A stretch of DNA of 64,000 bases from Pseudobutyrivibrio sp. OR37 (GTDB lineage Bacteria > Bacillota > Clostridia > Lachnospirales > Lachnospiraceae): contig NZ_FOQF01000005.1 of the NCBI RefSeq assembly GCF_900113655.1, forward strand, positions 88,344-152,343, read 5' to 3'. The notes beneath the pieces are model-generated. The model searched no databases. It was not told the origin of the DNA and was given only the letters and a program-made list of their open reading frames with translations. The stretch's first letter is position 1. Each line of letters starts with the position of its first letter. A program made the position numbers and the translations under genes. Positions 1 to 8,918 of the stretch are shown here, piece by piece.

Positions 1-164
1 GATTCCGCCAAATCTTTAGCTATAATATCCTCAACTATCTCGTGATTATATTTTTTCTCAACATGAATAACTACATGATAAAGAGACTGCACAATTGCCA
101 GCGCAGCCATTGTAAGAATAATGATGTTAATAATTCTCTTATAGGTACTCTTTTTCATACTCAT
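1..164 (-). CDS. Unknown membrane-anchored protein, 5' part only
   Basis: The gene starts at 164 (ATG) and runs off the left edge, so only about 54 residues are visible. They begin MSMKKSTYKRIINI, followed by one hydrophobic helix (about residues 11-27) and a charged segment, which fits a type II membrane anchor or uncleaved signal. A second ATG lies two codons downstream. The ribosome binding site is weak (TAGGAC just upstream). The function cannot be judged from this fragment; a sensor or binding-protein N-terminus is possible but not shown. Confidence 0.55.
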   Translation of the reverse strand, partial: MSMKKSTYKRIINIIILTMAALAIVQSLYHVVIHVEKKYNHEIVEDIIAKDLAE

Positions 165-343
165 GTCCTATAGTGATGAATCAATACAAGAAATACTTAT
201 ATTCCTTTAAATAATACCTTAAATATATGAAAAAACTGTATAATAAATTCTATACTCAATTTTGGAAGAACACTAGGGCTTTAAGTAAACGATTAAGTAG
301 AATTCATAATTTGTTCACAGTTTATACATAGACAAACCCCAAA

Positions 344-391
344 AATGATACTATGATGAAGAAGTTCATTGGGGTTTTTAAAGATACCCCA
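344..391 (+). terminator. Inverted repeat upstream of the small gene at 434
   Basis: AACCCC and GGGGTT form the outer stem and AATGA/TCATT an inner stem, followed by a short T-run and A-rich sequence. It could be a weak terminator or attenuator in the leader of the downstream small gene. It overlaps the upstream in-frame ATG at 353, which argues that 353 is not the real start. Confidence 0.35.
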
Positions 392-433
392 TTGGAGAAA
401 ATATGTGTAAACACCATGGGGAGGCGTGAAAAA

Positions 434-583
434 ATGGCAATTGGTGAAATTATTACATGTACAGGACCAGAAGATCTTTTCAGGAGGGCAGAAGACCTTC
501 AGCAGAAAGGATTTCAGACTGTATTTGTAGCACGAAACACTCTTAAGGTCGTTGGAGTTATGCAAGAAAAAAAGGCTAGCTAA
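434..583 (+). CDS. Small conserved-looking hypothetical protein, 49 aa
   Basis: An open frame extends up to 353, but the better start is the ATG at 434: it has a GGGAGG ribosome binding site about 8 nt upstream, and the earlier codons lie inside an inverted repeat. The product starts MAIGEIITCTGPEDLFRRAE and is a soluble, mixed alpha/beta-looking protein. It ends just before a very strong terminator hairpin at 617-648, which supports a real transcription unit. I do not recognise the family. Confidence 0.5.
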   Translation: MAIGEIITCTGPEDLFRRAEDLQQKGFQTVFVARNTLKVVGVMQEKKAS

Positions 584-616
584 AATTAATTAGCTAGCGC
601 TTATGAGGGGATGTAT

Positions 617-648
617 CGAGATAGGACTTAAGTCCTATCTCGTTTTTT
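617..648 (+). terminator. Strong intrinsic terminator after the 434-583 gene
   Basis: A 26-nt perfect palindrome (CGAGATAGGACTT and its complement) is followed by six T residues at 643-648. The T-tract serves the plus-strand gene. The same hairpin lies just beyond the stop codon of the minus-strand GH43 gene, but without a T-tract in that direction. Confidence 0.85.
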
Positions 649-650
649 AT

Positions 651-3600
651 TTACCCTCTTTTCCTAACAATCACAACACCTGTTACTGCTGCTACGATTG
701 CTATTACTATTACAACTACTGCTATTGGATTTACACCATTTGCTGTAACTGATGTTTCCTCTACTGCTTCTGGAGTTTCTTCATCCTCTATAGTAGTTAT
801 AGTAGTTTCTGTTTCCTGGGATTCTAAATCCTGGGTTTCTGTTTCCTGAGTTTCTTCTGCGCTGTTATCCTCTACAGCTTCCTCTGATTCTTCTGTTTCC
901 TCAGCTTCTGCTTCATCCTCAACTGTTACTGTCTTTGTTACTTTTGTTGAAGACTTTGTTGTCTTCTTTGCATCAGTGCTTGCTGTCTTTGTTACAGCGC
1001 CTGCTGTTGGAACTGCTGCATCTACTATAGTAGCAGTGTTTGCTGCAGGAGCAGGTGCTACTGCTGCACCACTTGAAGAATTTGACGAACCGCTTGTTGA
1101 ACCTGAATTGTTTGAAGTACCTGGTGTACTTGGAGTACTTGGTGTACTTGGCTTAGAAGGTGTGCTTGGCTCTGATGGTGTATCAGGAACTTCTGGTGTA
1201 TCTGCTTCCCCTTGCTTAAGCTCCTCTGCTGAAGGTCTTGTAGCAGTGAAAAGTGCTGTGGCAATTTTGTCCACATCCTTGCCATCATTTACTCTTACAA
1301 CAATACCATTGTTAAATATATCATGCTCTGCTGCACTAACCTGAAGAGGTGCAAAGGCAGATTTGATAGACTTAAGTAGTGTTGTAACAATGCCTTCAAT
1401 TTCTTCTACAGTGTCCCCAGCTTCAGAATCATCCTGTATTTCATCAGCATCATTTGTCTCATCATCAGACTCAGTAATATCTTCATCTATTATCTTCTTC
1501 TCTGACTCTTCTAATACCTCTTTTACATCAGACTCTTCTGTATCATTTAATTTCTCATCGTAAAGCATTGTTGATGGAACATTTACTGAATACCAGCCGT
1601 TACCAATGTGAGCCATTTTCTTTCCCGGATATTCTCCAAGTAAATCCTTCTGCTCTTCGTCTACCGCATATACGAATGTATCAGATGGGAATTCTGTGTT
1701 ATCAAGCTTAACATAAACCTTTGTCTGGCCTTCTACTTCTGGCTCTTCCTCATCGATAGCCTTTTCAACAACCTCTGGCTGTTCAGGCTGCTCTGGTTCC
1801 TCTGGCTCTTCTTCCTTTTCCTTATATGTGCTTTCGTATATATCCTTTATCTCGCTACCTGTAAGGGCTGTATCGTATATACGAACATCATCAAACATTG
1901 CATTTCTAACATCTTCATCTGTCCAAATATCTCCTGCGCCTACCATTACATGATTAGCATTCTGAATTGCTGCGCCTTGTCCAGAGAAGCAATTTGAAAT
2001 ATCTTTTTTATCGTATACTATCTCATTTCCATTCAGATATACCTTAATTCCATTTGGAGCTACTGTGTAGGTTACAAGCTGCCATTTGTTTGTAAGGTCA
2101 CTGTAAGATAAGCCTGGAACTGCATCTGAATAATCATTTGCATTAATTCTTCCAATCAGGTTTGCTCCAATTCTAGTCATTGGATATGTTCCTGTAGATG
2201 CTCCATCTGCCAGCCAATCTGCTTCAAATAATGCACTGTGCTCCCATGTAGATGAATCAATATTTACCCACATGCTTACAGTGTATCCGGCTTTATCCAC
2301 ATTGGAAAATACATCGCTTGGTAGTGATAAATAGTTTACCTGCTTGTTGCCAGCTTCATTTTCAAGCTTAAGCACCTGACCTCTTTCTTCATCAGTAACC
2401 ACCTTAGCATCACCCTTAAGTGTTGCAGCGCTATCTTTTGTAGATGCTGATGTAGCACTAACAGCATCTCCATCAACACTATCAAAATCGTAGCCTACGA
2501 TTACCTTTGGAGCATCGTATACAAGCACCTTAAATGTAGCATCTGTGCTGTAACTATTTACCGTAACTTTGCCTGTAAGAGTAACCTCTGTATCTGATGA
2601 AGGAGTGCCTACCTTACCATCAGCTGAAAGTACAGTCTGATTATCTGATGACCATTCAATCTTAGCCTTGCCAAGTTCAGTAGGAAGCTGAATATTCTCA
2701 CGTGTTGATTCAGGAATAATATCCTTAAGCTGCTCAATCACCTTGCCTGCAGCTGTTTCATCTGTTTCCTCGTATTTGCTTCCCCAGATTGCAAGGTTGT
2801 TATTTCCGTTTGCAGTAAATGTCATGGTCTTTTCACCATTGTCATTTGTCTGCTTGAAGAACACGCCCTTGTAGGTTGCATTATCAGCATTGATTGTTAC
2901 GTATGTGTAATCACGGCCTGTTGCATCTGCCATTGACCATGTACCTGTTACATCACCTGTAACTGTGCCGTCTGCATTCAACTCAACAGACTGAGTAGAA
3001 ATCATGCTACCGTCCTTTTCACCATTGCCATGATTTACATATTCGTATGTACCAACCACATCATCCATAGTGTACTTTTGAATCTGCTCGTTTCTGTTTT
3101 CATAAACAGCTGTTACAAGCCAGTCATCCTCGTTTAAGAACTGCTGATGAACTCTAACCTCATGTCCCTCTCCTCTTGAAGAATCAAGGAAGCGCTGATG
3201 ATAGATAAGGTAATACTTTCCGTCATCTGTGATGAGTGCTGAGTTGTGACCTGCTGCACGATAGCCTGGCTGACCGTAGAACTGGTAGTTACCAATCAGC
3301 TTTGTACCGTACTGATAGCAATTCTTTCCACTACCTGCTGCATTCTTTCCAGATGCATCCTCGTATGGTCCTAATGGATTCTTAGAACGGAACAATCTCA
3401 TGTTGTAACCGCCTGTTGTTGTAAGACCACCGTAGGTTTCATACATGTAATAGTAACCAGTGTTTTTGTCGTATTCGATGTATGGACCTTCACCTGACTG
3501 ATGATTTCCACCAGCGATGTGTGTTCCAAAATATCTATCAACAAAATTTCCACTTGTTGCATCTACGCCATCCTTACCTGGGTAGATAGCCTCACCTGTC

Positions 3601-4397
3601 TTCTGGTCGATTTCAAGAATGAAAAGACCACCTGACCATGAGCCGTAAACCATATAAAGATGCTCGCCTGTTGCATCATAGAAAAGTGTTGGATCAATTG
3701 CGTTTGGAGCATAATTATTATTCCAGCTGCCGTTTGAATTGAAGCACTTCCATGTGCTTACATCACCATCAATCTTTCCTTCTTCTATAAGCTTGTTGAA
3801 TGGAAGATAGTCATTTGTGTATGTAGTATCTCTAGTACTGTTGCCGTCATAATTAACCTTACCAGTGTTTGTAAAGCCAGAATATACTACAGTTCCGCCG
3901 TAGCTGTAACCTCCATCTGCTCTGTCACTTACCATGTAGCCGATGCAGGAACGGCGCCAAGTTGATGATGCACTATAGTAGAGCATGTAAGCTCCCTTGT
4001 GACCATCAGCCCAAACATAGTTTGGATTGTAGATTACATCTGGAGCCCAAACTGCATAGCCGCCCTTGCAATCTCCATCGTCATAGCCTGCCCACTTGAA
4101 GGACTCGGCCAAGTTCTCCTTTACATTTCCGTAGATTGGATTGTTTCCAACACTTTGATAGTCTGTAGAAACCTGAGTCCAATTTACTAAATCAGATGAT
4201 TTTGCAGTAGCAATATGCGATCCGAATACATAGTACTCATTGTTGTACTCAAAGATTGATGGATCATGCACCATTACTCTGTCGATTTTTTCAGCTGCAT
4301 TGGCATCAATAGAACCAACACCAGAAAGCTGAAATGCAGGAGTTGCCATAGCCGCTACCATAGATAGGGCTACAGCCTTTTTCGCTAATTTCTTCAT
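651..4397 (-). CDS. Secreted, membrane-anchored GH43 arabinanase/arabinosidase-like enzyme
   Basis: 1248 aa. A signal peptide (about 1-35, cleavage near ANA-AE) is followed by a GH43 five-bladed propeller at about 38-450. The three acidic residues are visible: D45 in VMVHDPSIFE (base), D235 in NAIDPTLFY (pKa modulator) and E303 in SGEGPYIEYD (acid). The layout resembles Bacillus Abn2-type GH43 endo-arabinanases. Next come a bacterial Ig-like segment (about 560-625), a LamG-type domain (about 640-860), a CBM26-like starch-binding-type segment split by an acidic insertion (about 905-1085), Pro/Ser/Thr linkers, a Lys/Thr then Glu-rich stretch, and a C-terminal helix (about 1222-1243) ending RKRG. 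There is no LPXTG. GGGGGAT precedes the ATG. Arabinan or arabinoxylan is the likely substrate, and the neighbouring uronate operon fits pectin or xylan side-chain use. The exact substrate is inference. Confidence 0.85.
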   Translation of the reverse strand: MKKLAKKAVALSMVAAMATPAFQLSGVGSIDANAAEKIDRVMVHDPSIFEYNNEYYVFGSHIATAKSSDLVNWTQVSTDYQSVGNNPIYGNVKENLAESFKWAGYDDGDCKGGYAVWAPDVIYNPNYVWADGHKGAYMLYYSASSTWRRSCIGYMVSDRADGGYSYGGTVVYSGFTNTGKVNYDGNSTRDTTYTNDYLPFNKLIEEGKIDGDVSTWKCFNSNGSWNNNYAPNAIDPTLFYDATGEHLYMVYGSWSGGLFILEIDQKTGEAIYPGKDGVDATSGNFVDRYFGTHIAGGNHQSGEGPYIEYDKNTGYYYMYETYGGLTTTGGYNMRLFRSKNPLGPYEDASGKNAAGSGKNCYQYGTKLIGNYQFYGQPGYRAAGHNSALITDDGKYYLIYHQRFLDSSRGEGHEVRVHQQFLNEDDWLVTAVYENRNEQIQKYTMDDVVGTYEYVNHGNGEKDGSMISTQSVELNADGTVTGDVTGTWSMADATGRDYTYVTINADNATYKGVFFKQTNDNGEKTMTFTANGNNNLAIWGSKYEETDETAAGKVIEQLKDIIPESTRENIQLPTELGKAKIEWSSDNQTVLSADGKVGTPSSDTEVTLTGKVTVNSYSTDATFKVLVYDAPKVIVGYDFDSVDGDAVSATSASTKDSAATLKGDAKVVTDEERGQVLKLENEAGNKQVNYLSLPSDVFSNVDKAGYTVSMWVNIDSSTWEHSALFEADWLADGASTGTYPMTRIGANLIGRINANDYSDAVPGLSYSDLTNKWQLVTYTVAPNGIKVYLNGNEIVYDKKDISNCFSGQGAAIQNANHVMVGAGDIWTDEDVRNAMFDDVRIYDTALTGSEIKDIYESTYKEKEEEPEEPEQPEQPEVVEKAIDEEEPEVEGQTKVYVKLDNTEFPSDTFVYAVDEEQKDLLGEYPGKKMAHIGNGWYSVNVPSTMLYDEKLNDTEESDVKEVLEESEKKIIDEDITESDDETNDADEIQDDSEAGDTVEEIEGIVTTLLKSIKSAFAPLQVSAAEHDIFNNGIVVRVNDGKDVDKIATALFTATRPSAEELKQGEADTPEVPDTPSEPSTPSKPSTPSTPSTPGTSNNSGSTSGSSNSSSGAAVAPAPAANTATIVDAAVPTAGAVTKTASTDAKKTTKSSTKVTKTVTVEDEAEAEETEESEEAVEDNSAEETQETETQDLESQETETTITTIEDEETPEAVEETSVTANGVNPIAVVVIVIAIVAAVTGVVIVRKRG

Positions 4398-4436
4398 TAT
4401 CCCCCTTTACCTTTCCTTTCTTCCTTAATTTAGCTT

Positions 4437-4456
4437 AATCTAAACTATTTTAGATT
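4437..4456. promoter_or_regulatory. Perfect palindrome in the GH43 leader (possible operator)
   Basis: AATCTAAACTATTTTAGATT has perfect 8-bp arms around a 4-nt centre. It lies about 20 nt downstream of the proposed -10 at 4476-4481 and upstream of the ribosome binding site, where a repressor would block early elongation. It could equally be a small leader hairpin. Confidence 0.4.
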
Positions 4457-4475
4457 ATCCCTTTCTTCCTTTCAT

Positions 4476-4504
4476 TTTATACATCATTTTTAATACATCT
4501 TCAA
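4476..4504 (-). promoter_or_regulatory. Candidate sigma-A promoter of the GH43 gene
   Basis: On the minus strand TTGAAG (4499-4504) and TATAAA (4476-4481) are separated by exactly 17 nt. The 5' leader would be about 70 nt. Confidence 0.6.
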
Positions 4505-4604
4505 TATAAATTGAGTAATAGCTGGGGGTAATTACTGATTTTTGTAAAATACTTTACTATTTTGCTGCTAAAATTTGTCAATTATTCATAAAATATCTTA
4601 AAGT

Positions 4605-4656
4605 AAAAAAGCCCGCCACAGTATCCACTGACTAACGCAATGTATTCTGTAACGGG
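4605..4656 (-). terminator. Terminator after kdgK / glucuronate operon
   Basis: On the minus strand a CCCG...ACAG / CTGT...CGGG hairpin with a long loop is followed by six T residues (A on plus at 4605-4610). It lies about 40 nt beyond the kdgK stop. Confidence 0.55.
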
Positions 4657-4692
4657 ATGTCTAAAAAAAGTATTGAAAAATGGGTTTAGTGA

Positions 4693-5790
4693 TTAGCGTT
4701 TTACTCTGGCACCAGCTCCACCCATAATGGCCTCTACTTCGGCGCATGTAGCCATTGTTGTGTCGCCAGGTGTTGTCATGGCAAGAGCACCATGAGCTGT
4801 GCCGTATTCTACAGCCTTTGCCGCATCTCCTGTGGTCATAAGACCATATACAAGTCCAGAAGCGAAGGAATCGCCTCCACCTACTCTATCAAGAATCTCA
4901 AGGTCCTTATAATCCTTTGCCTTATGAATCTGACCATCAGCCCAGCAAAGAGCAGACCAGTCATTTACTGTTGCAGTCTTTACAGTACGAAGTGTTGTTG
5001 CTACCACCTTGAAGTTTGGATAAACCTTGGCAGCTTCATCAATCATCTTCTTATAGCCTTCGATATTAAGCTCCTTAAGATTTGCATCATTTCCTTCAAT
5101 CTCAAAGCCAAGGCAGGCTGTGAAATCCTCTTCATTACCAATCATAACATCAACATACTTGGCTATTTCCTTATTAACCTCCTGAGCCTTTGCAAGACCA
5201 CCGATAGCAGACCACATAGAGGCACGATAATTTAAGTCGTAAGAAACAACTGTGCCATACTTCTTTGCAGTCTTGATAGCCTTGATTACAGTTTCAGCAG
5301 ATTGCTCTGAAAGAGCTGCATAAATTCCACCTGTGTGGAACCATCTTACACCAAGCTCACCAAAGATATAGTCAAAATCGAAATCCTTATCTGTTGCCTG
5401 AGAAATTGCAGTGTTTGCTCTATCTGAACAGCTAAGAGCGCCACGAATGCCAAAGCCTCTTTCTACAAAGTTAATACCATTACGGCACTCTCTTCCTATT
5501 CCGTCTGTCTTCTTCCAATTAATAAGCTTTGTATCTACACCACCCTGCAAAATAAAATCTTCTACAAGGTGACCTACTTCATTATCAGCAAATGAAGTGA
5601 TTACTGCTGTATCCATACCGAAGCATCTTCTAAGACCGCGGATAACATTATATTCTCCGCCACCTTCCCAGACCTTAAACTCTCTGGCTGTGCGAATTCT
5701 GCCTTCGCCTGGGTCAAAACGCAACATTACCTCACCTAGAGATACTGCGTCATATTTACAATCTTCTTTTTTTCTAAGTTCTAAGTTCAT
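4693..5790 (-). CDS. kdgK: 2-keto-3-deoxygluconate kinase (PfkB family)
   Basis: 365 aa. It phosphorylates 2-keto-3-deoxygluconate to KDPG in the cytoplasm, the step before KdgA/Eda. The PfkB fold shows the N-terminal substrate segment (SLGEVMLRFDPGEGR, then GGGEYNV) and the C-terminal anion-hole motif DRVGGGDSFASG, whose Asp is the catalytic base; the usual first Ala of GAGD is Gly here. It is the last gene of the glucuronate operon, separated from uxaC by about 170 nt that hold two palindromic elements. The ribosome binding site TAGGAGATT appears to be the edge of one of these elements. Specificity for KDG over other sugar acids rests on context. Confidence 0.85.
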   Translation of the reverse strand: MNLELRKKEDCKYDAVSLGEVMLRFDPGEGRIRTAREFKVWEGGGEYNVIRGLRRCFGMDTAVITSFADNEVGHLVEDFILQGGVDTKLINWKKTDGIGRECRNGINFVERGFGIRGALSCSDRANTAISQATDKDFDFDYIFGELGVRWFHTGGIYAALSEQSAETVIKAIKTAKKYGTVVSYDLNYRASMWSAIGGLAKAQEVNKEIAKYVDVMIGNEEDFTACLGFEIEGNDANLKELNIEGYKKMIDEAAKVYPNFKVVATTLRTVKTATVNDWSALCWADGQIHKAKDYKDLEILDRVGGGDSFASGLVYGLMTTGDAAKAVEYGTAHGALAMTTPGDTTMATCAEVEAIMGGAGARVKR

Positions 5791-5807
5791 ATCAATCTCC
5801 TAGTCCG

Positions 5808-5890
5808 CCTGTTACGTATACAAGCATTATATTTCTACGCTCAGCATAGAAAGCTTCGCTTAAGAAACATAATAGCTTGTCTACTACAGG
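5808..5890. repeat. Palindromic leader element, family A copy 1
   Basis: An imperfect 83-nt hairpin with outer arms CCTGT/ACAGG and an inner ACAAGC...GCTTGT stem-loop. Its central ~60 nt (5821-5880) match 39234-39292 at roughly 90 percent by eye. It abuts the ribosome binding site of kdgK. Confidence 0.75.
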
Positions 5891-5902
5891 CTCATTTAAT
5901 TA

Positions 5903-5955
5903 TTGCGGCTACATATATTTGGCAAGCGGGAGCATGTAATACTTGGAAGCCGCAA
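5903..5955. repeat. Hairpin with a minimal family-B core
   Basis: 8-bp arms TTGCGGCT/AGCCGCAA enclose a segment that reads ACATGCTCCCGCTTGCCAA on the minus strand. That looks like the two ends of the longer family-B elements (10030, 48188, 49253) joined directly. It lies just after the uxaC stop. Confidence 0.6.
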
Positions 5956-5961
5956 CGTTTT

Positions 5962-7362
5962 TTATAAGCTGAAATATTCTACTGCGTTGCTACCGCATAT
6001 ACGTTTTACGAGGGTACGTAAATACGATAGGTCTGCCGGGTATTCTCCTGCCTCAACCCAGGTACCGATTTTATTACAGAGGATTCGGCGGTATAGCTCG
6101 TGGCGTGGGAAAGACAGAAAGCTTCTGGAATCTGTAAGCATTCCTACAGATGTGGAAATTAAACCAGCATCTGACATTGCTTCGATTTGTCGTTCCATTC
6201 CGTTTTTGTGGTCACAGAACCACCATGCTGCGCCTAGCTGTACCTTACCCTTGATACCTTCTTCATTGCTGCAGAAAGTAGATGCCATTACAGCAAGCAT
6301 TTCTGTATCCTTTGGATTTAGGCAGTACAATATTGTCTTTGGCAATTCCTCTGTTAAATCCATTGCTGAAAGCAACGCTGCCAGCTGAGGTGCATAATTG
6401 AAATCTGCCATTGCATCAAAGCCTGTATCTGCTCCAAGCAATTTATAAAAACGTTCTGAATTGTTGCGGATAGCTCCTATATGAAGCTGCATTACAATAT
6501 TTTGTCTTGCATATTCCTTTCCTAGCTCTGTAAGTACATAGCCTTTAAACTTGCCAATTTCCTCTTCAGAAAGCTTGGCTGCTGCAAGACCCTTTTTGAA
6601 TATATTGTTGACCTCTACTTCTGTGGCCGCTACATAGAAAAGCCCTTCTAGGCTATGATCTGAGACTCTACATCCGTTTTCCATAAAAAACTTAAGTCGG
6701 TTTTTGAGTGCCTTCAAAAGTGAGCTCACATCTGTAATCTGCAGGCCTGCTACACCCCCTAATCTTTCGATATAGGTTGCAAATTCAGGCTTTTCGATTC
6801 CCATAGCCTTCTCTGGTCTAAAGCTTGGAAGCACCTTTATTTCAAAGCCATCATCACGAAGCTTCTTGTGCCACTGCAGGTTGTCTGCAGGATCATCTGT
6901 GGTGCATAGGACAGACACCTTCTGCATTCTTAGGAGGTTTCTAACCGAAAAGTCTTTTGTTTTAAGCTTTGCGCTACACTCCTCCCAGATTTCCTTTGCG
7001 GTATCTGGATTGAGAGGCTTTGTAATTCCAAAATATCTTTGAAGCTCCAAATGAGTCCACTGATACAATGGATTTCCAATAAGATTCTGCACTGTGTCTG
7101 CCCAAGCCACAAATTTATCATAAGGATTTCCATCACCTGTGATAAACTTCTCTGAAATACCATTTGCGCGCATAGCACGCCATTTATAATGATCTCCTCC
7201 AAGCCATACCTCTGCTATGTTATCAAAGCATTTATCCTCATATATTTCCTGAGGATTTAGGTGATTGTGGTAATCTATTATTGGAGCCTGTTCTACTTCC
7301 TTAAATAGACTTTTTGCAGTATCGCAGGTAAGCAAAAAATCTTTATCCATAAACGACATCAT
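5962..7362 (-). CDS. uxaC: Glucuronate (uronate) isomerase
   Basis: 466 aa, the usual UxaC length. It converts D-glucuronate to D-fructuronate (and galacturonate to tagaturonate). The N-terminal metal motif is seen as IIDYHNHLNPQEIYED (HxH), and the family pattern continues through TTDDPADNLQWH and LGAAWWFCDHKNGMERQ, with RRILCNKIGTWVEAGE near the C-terminus. The start overlaps the uxuB stop by 4 nt (ATGA), indicating translational coupling. Together with uxuB, uxuA, kdgK and kdgA it completes the Ashwell route for glucuronate. Confidence 0.93.
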   Translation of the reverse strand: MMSFMDKDFLLTCDTAKSLFKEVEQAPIIDYHNHLNPQEIYEDKCFDNIAEVWLGGDHYKWRAMRANGISEKFITGDGNPYDKFVAWADTVQNLIGNPLYQWTHLELQRYFGITKPLNPDTAKEIWEECSAKLKTKDFSVRNLLRMQKVSVLCTTDDPADNLQWHKKLRDDGFEIKVLPSFRPEKAMGIEKPEFATYIERLGGVAGLQITDVSSLLKALKNRLKFFMENGCRVSDHSLEGLFYVAATEVEVNNIFKKGLAAAKLSEEEIGKFKGYVLTELGKEYARQNIVMQLHIGAIRNNSERFYKLLGADTGFDAMADFNYAPQLAALLSAMDLTEELPKTILYCLNPKDTEMLAVMASTFCSNEEGIKGKVQLGAAWWFCDHKNGMERQIEAMSDAGLISTSVGMLTDSRSFLSFPRHELYRRILCNKIGTWVEAGEYPADLSYLRTLVKRICGSNAVEYFSL

Positions 7363-8879
7363 AGTCTGTTCAATTCCTTTCTGACATTGCCCTTACCCTG
7401 TAATCTCACATATATCTCAAGGATTCTTGACGCTAGATTATCCTCATATAAATCTACACCAAACACATCTGTTCTTTTAAGTACATCCTTTGCTGGAAGT
7501 CCTTTCAGCTCATTTAATAATGGATCTGGACTCTGCTCAAAAGGCTTACCTTCATCATCGATTCCCTCAAGATATCTTAAATAGCCTGCAAGAACAAATG
7601 GAATGACATTTAATTTGTCTGTTCCAAGTGATGAATTAGCACGGTATGCCTTGATGGTCTCACCAAATCTGATTGGAAGCTTTTGTGAGGTATCGCAGGC
7701 AATACGCTGTGGTGTATCTGGCATAAATGGATTTGGAAGACGCTTTGTAAGAACAGCGTTTAGGAAATCCTCTGGAGATATAACTCCAGGATTTACTACT
7801 GTCTTCATTCCCTCATCCTTGCCAAGAGTAGTAACTAATTTTTTTAAAGCTGCATCATCCATTTCATCATGGATTGTCTTATAGCCAAGAATACACCCAT
7901 AAATAGCAAGTGCTGTGTGAAGTGGATTAAGGCAGGTACAAACCTTCATCTTTTCTGTTTTATCTACAGTGATTCTATCCGTAAATACGATACCACCCTT
8001 TTCTAAAGCTGGGCGTCCGTTAGGGAATAAATCTTCAATTACTAAATACTCTGTCTCCTCCGCATTTACGAAGTTTGCAACGTATGTATTTTTGCTAGTT
8101 ACAATAGGCTCTGCAGCTTCTACTCCATCTTCAATTAACATCTGCTTAACAGTGTCATCTGGTCTTGGAGTGATTTTATCAATCATTGTAAGTGGGAAGG
8201 CTACAAGCTTTGGATTCTCAATATATGCAAGAAATTCTTCCTCACATTTACCCTCCTTGAACCATTCCTTTGCAAGCTCTACAACAGCCTCCTTAAGCTT
8301 GTCACCGTTATGAGAACAGTTATCCATGCTTACGATTGAAATTGGAAGTGCTCCAGCCTTAAATCTTTCTAATATAAGACCTACCACCTTTGACATATAG
8401 GCCTTTGTCTTATATCCCTTTTCTGTGATTGTAAAGCTTACCATCTGGAGAGATGGTGCTCGGAAAATCTCACGTAATCTTTCGATTTCCTTTTCATTTT
8501 CTTCATCAAGAATACAAGATTCCACAATAGAACCAACTACCTTTTTTTCTACTGTTCCATCTGCCTTAAGTGTTGCAAGAATGCTTAAATCATCACAAGC
8601 TCTGTTATACTTTTCTATGATTTCGTAATCATAACCCTCAGCGACTATTAGGCCTTTATCTAGTACTCCCTCATCTAACAGTTTATCTACCACATTAGCC
8701 TGGAAAGCTCTGAAAATATTTCCTGCTCCGAAGTGAATCCATGTAGGGTTTTTCTTTGTATTTGCGATAACTGCTTCTCTATCATAATTTGGAAGCTTAT
8801 AGCCTTTTGCTTCCCATGCCGCTCTATCCTTTATGCCTTCGTTTGTTAATTTCATTTTAATCTCTCCTTTTTCCCTCAT
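7359..8879 (-). CDS. uxuB: Fructuronate reductase / mannonate oxidoreductase
   Basis: 506 aa by this start; an internal ATG (MKLTNEG, at 8855) is better placed behind the AAGGAGAG ribosome binding site and may be the true start. It is a mannitol-dehydrogenase family enzyme: a Rossmann N-terminus (WIHFGAGNIFRAFQ) and a C-terminal domain with the catalytic Lys region around YTxK-like/NSSLGTDKLNVIPFVLAGYLRY. It reduces fructuronate to mannonate using NAD(P)H. UxaB (tagaturonate reductase) is homologous, but adjacency to uxuA and the absence of uxaA favour UxuB. It is coupled to uxaC by a 4-nt overlap. Confidence 0.85.
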   Translation of the reverse strand: MREKGEIKMKLTNEGIKDRAAWEAKGYKLPNYDREAVIANTKKNPTWIHFGAGNIFRAFQANVVDKLLDEGVLDKGLIVAEGYDYEIIEKYNRACDDLSILATLKADGTVEKKVVGSIVESCILDEENEKEIERLREIFRAPSLQMVSFTITEKGYKTKAYMSKVVGLILERFKAGALPISIVSMDNCSHNGDKLKEAVVELAKEWFKEGKCEEEFLAYIENPKLVAFPLTMIDKITPRPDDTVKQMLIEDGVEAAEPIVTSKNTYVANFVNAEETEYLVIEDLFPNGRPALEKGGIVFTDRITVDKTEKMKVCTCLNPLHTALAIYGCILGYKTIHDEMDDAALKKLVTTLGKDEGMKTVVNPGVISPEDFLNAVLTKRLPNPFMPDTPQRIACDTSQKLPIRFGETIKAYRANSSLGTDKLNVIPFVLAGYLRYLEGIDDEGKPFEQSPDPLLNELKGLPAKDVLKRTDVFGVDLYEDNLASRILEIYVRLQGKGNVRKELNRL

Positions 8880-8916
8880 CAGTCAGCTGCGCTGACAGCT
8901 TCCCCCAAGGGGGGAA
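8880..8916. repeat. Double-hairpin intergenic repeat
   Basis: GTCAGCTGCGCTGAC followed by GCTTCCCCC-AA-GGGGGGAAGC, filling the gap between uxuA and uxuB. From memory, similar two-hairpin elements are frequent between genes in gut Clostridia. It may stabilise or process the mRNA. Confidence 0.6.
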
Positions 8917-8918
8917 GC

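Noticed and set aside
651..760. Sortase anchoring of the GH43 enzyme
   Set aside because: No LPXTG or close variant precedes the C-terminal helix, and the same holds for the GH16 enzyme.
976..1563. Plus-strand open frames opposite the GH43 C-terminus
   Set aside because: They arise from the low-complexity Pro/Ser/Thr/Glu repeats read on the other strand; there is no ribosome binding site and composition is biased.
5903..5955. Hairpin after uxaC as an intrinsic terminator
   Set aside because: No T-tract follows on the minus strand, and kdgK is needed in the same pathway, so read-through is expected.
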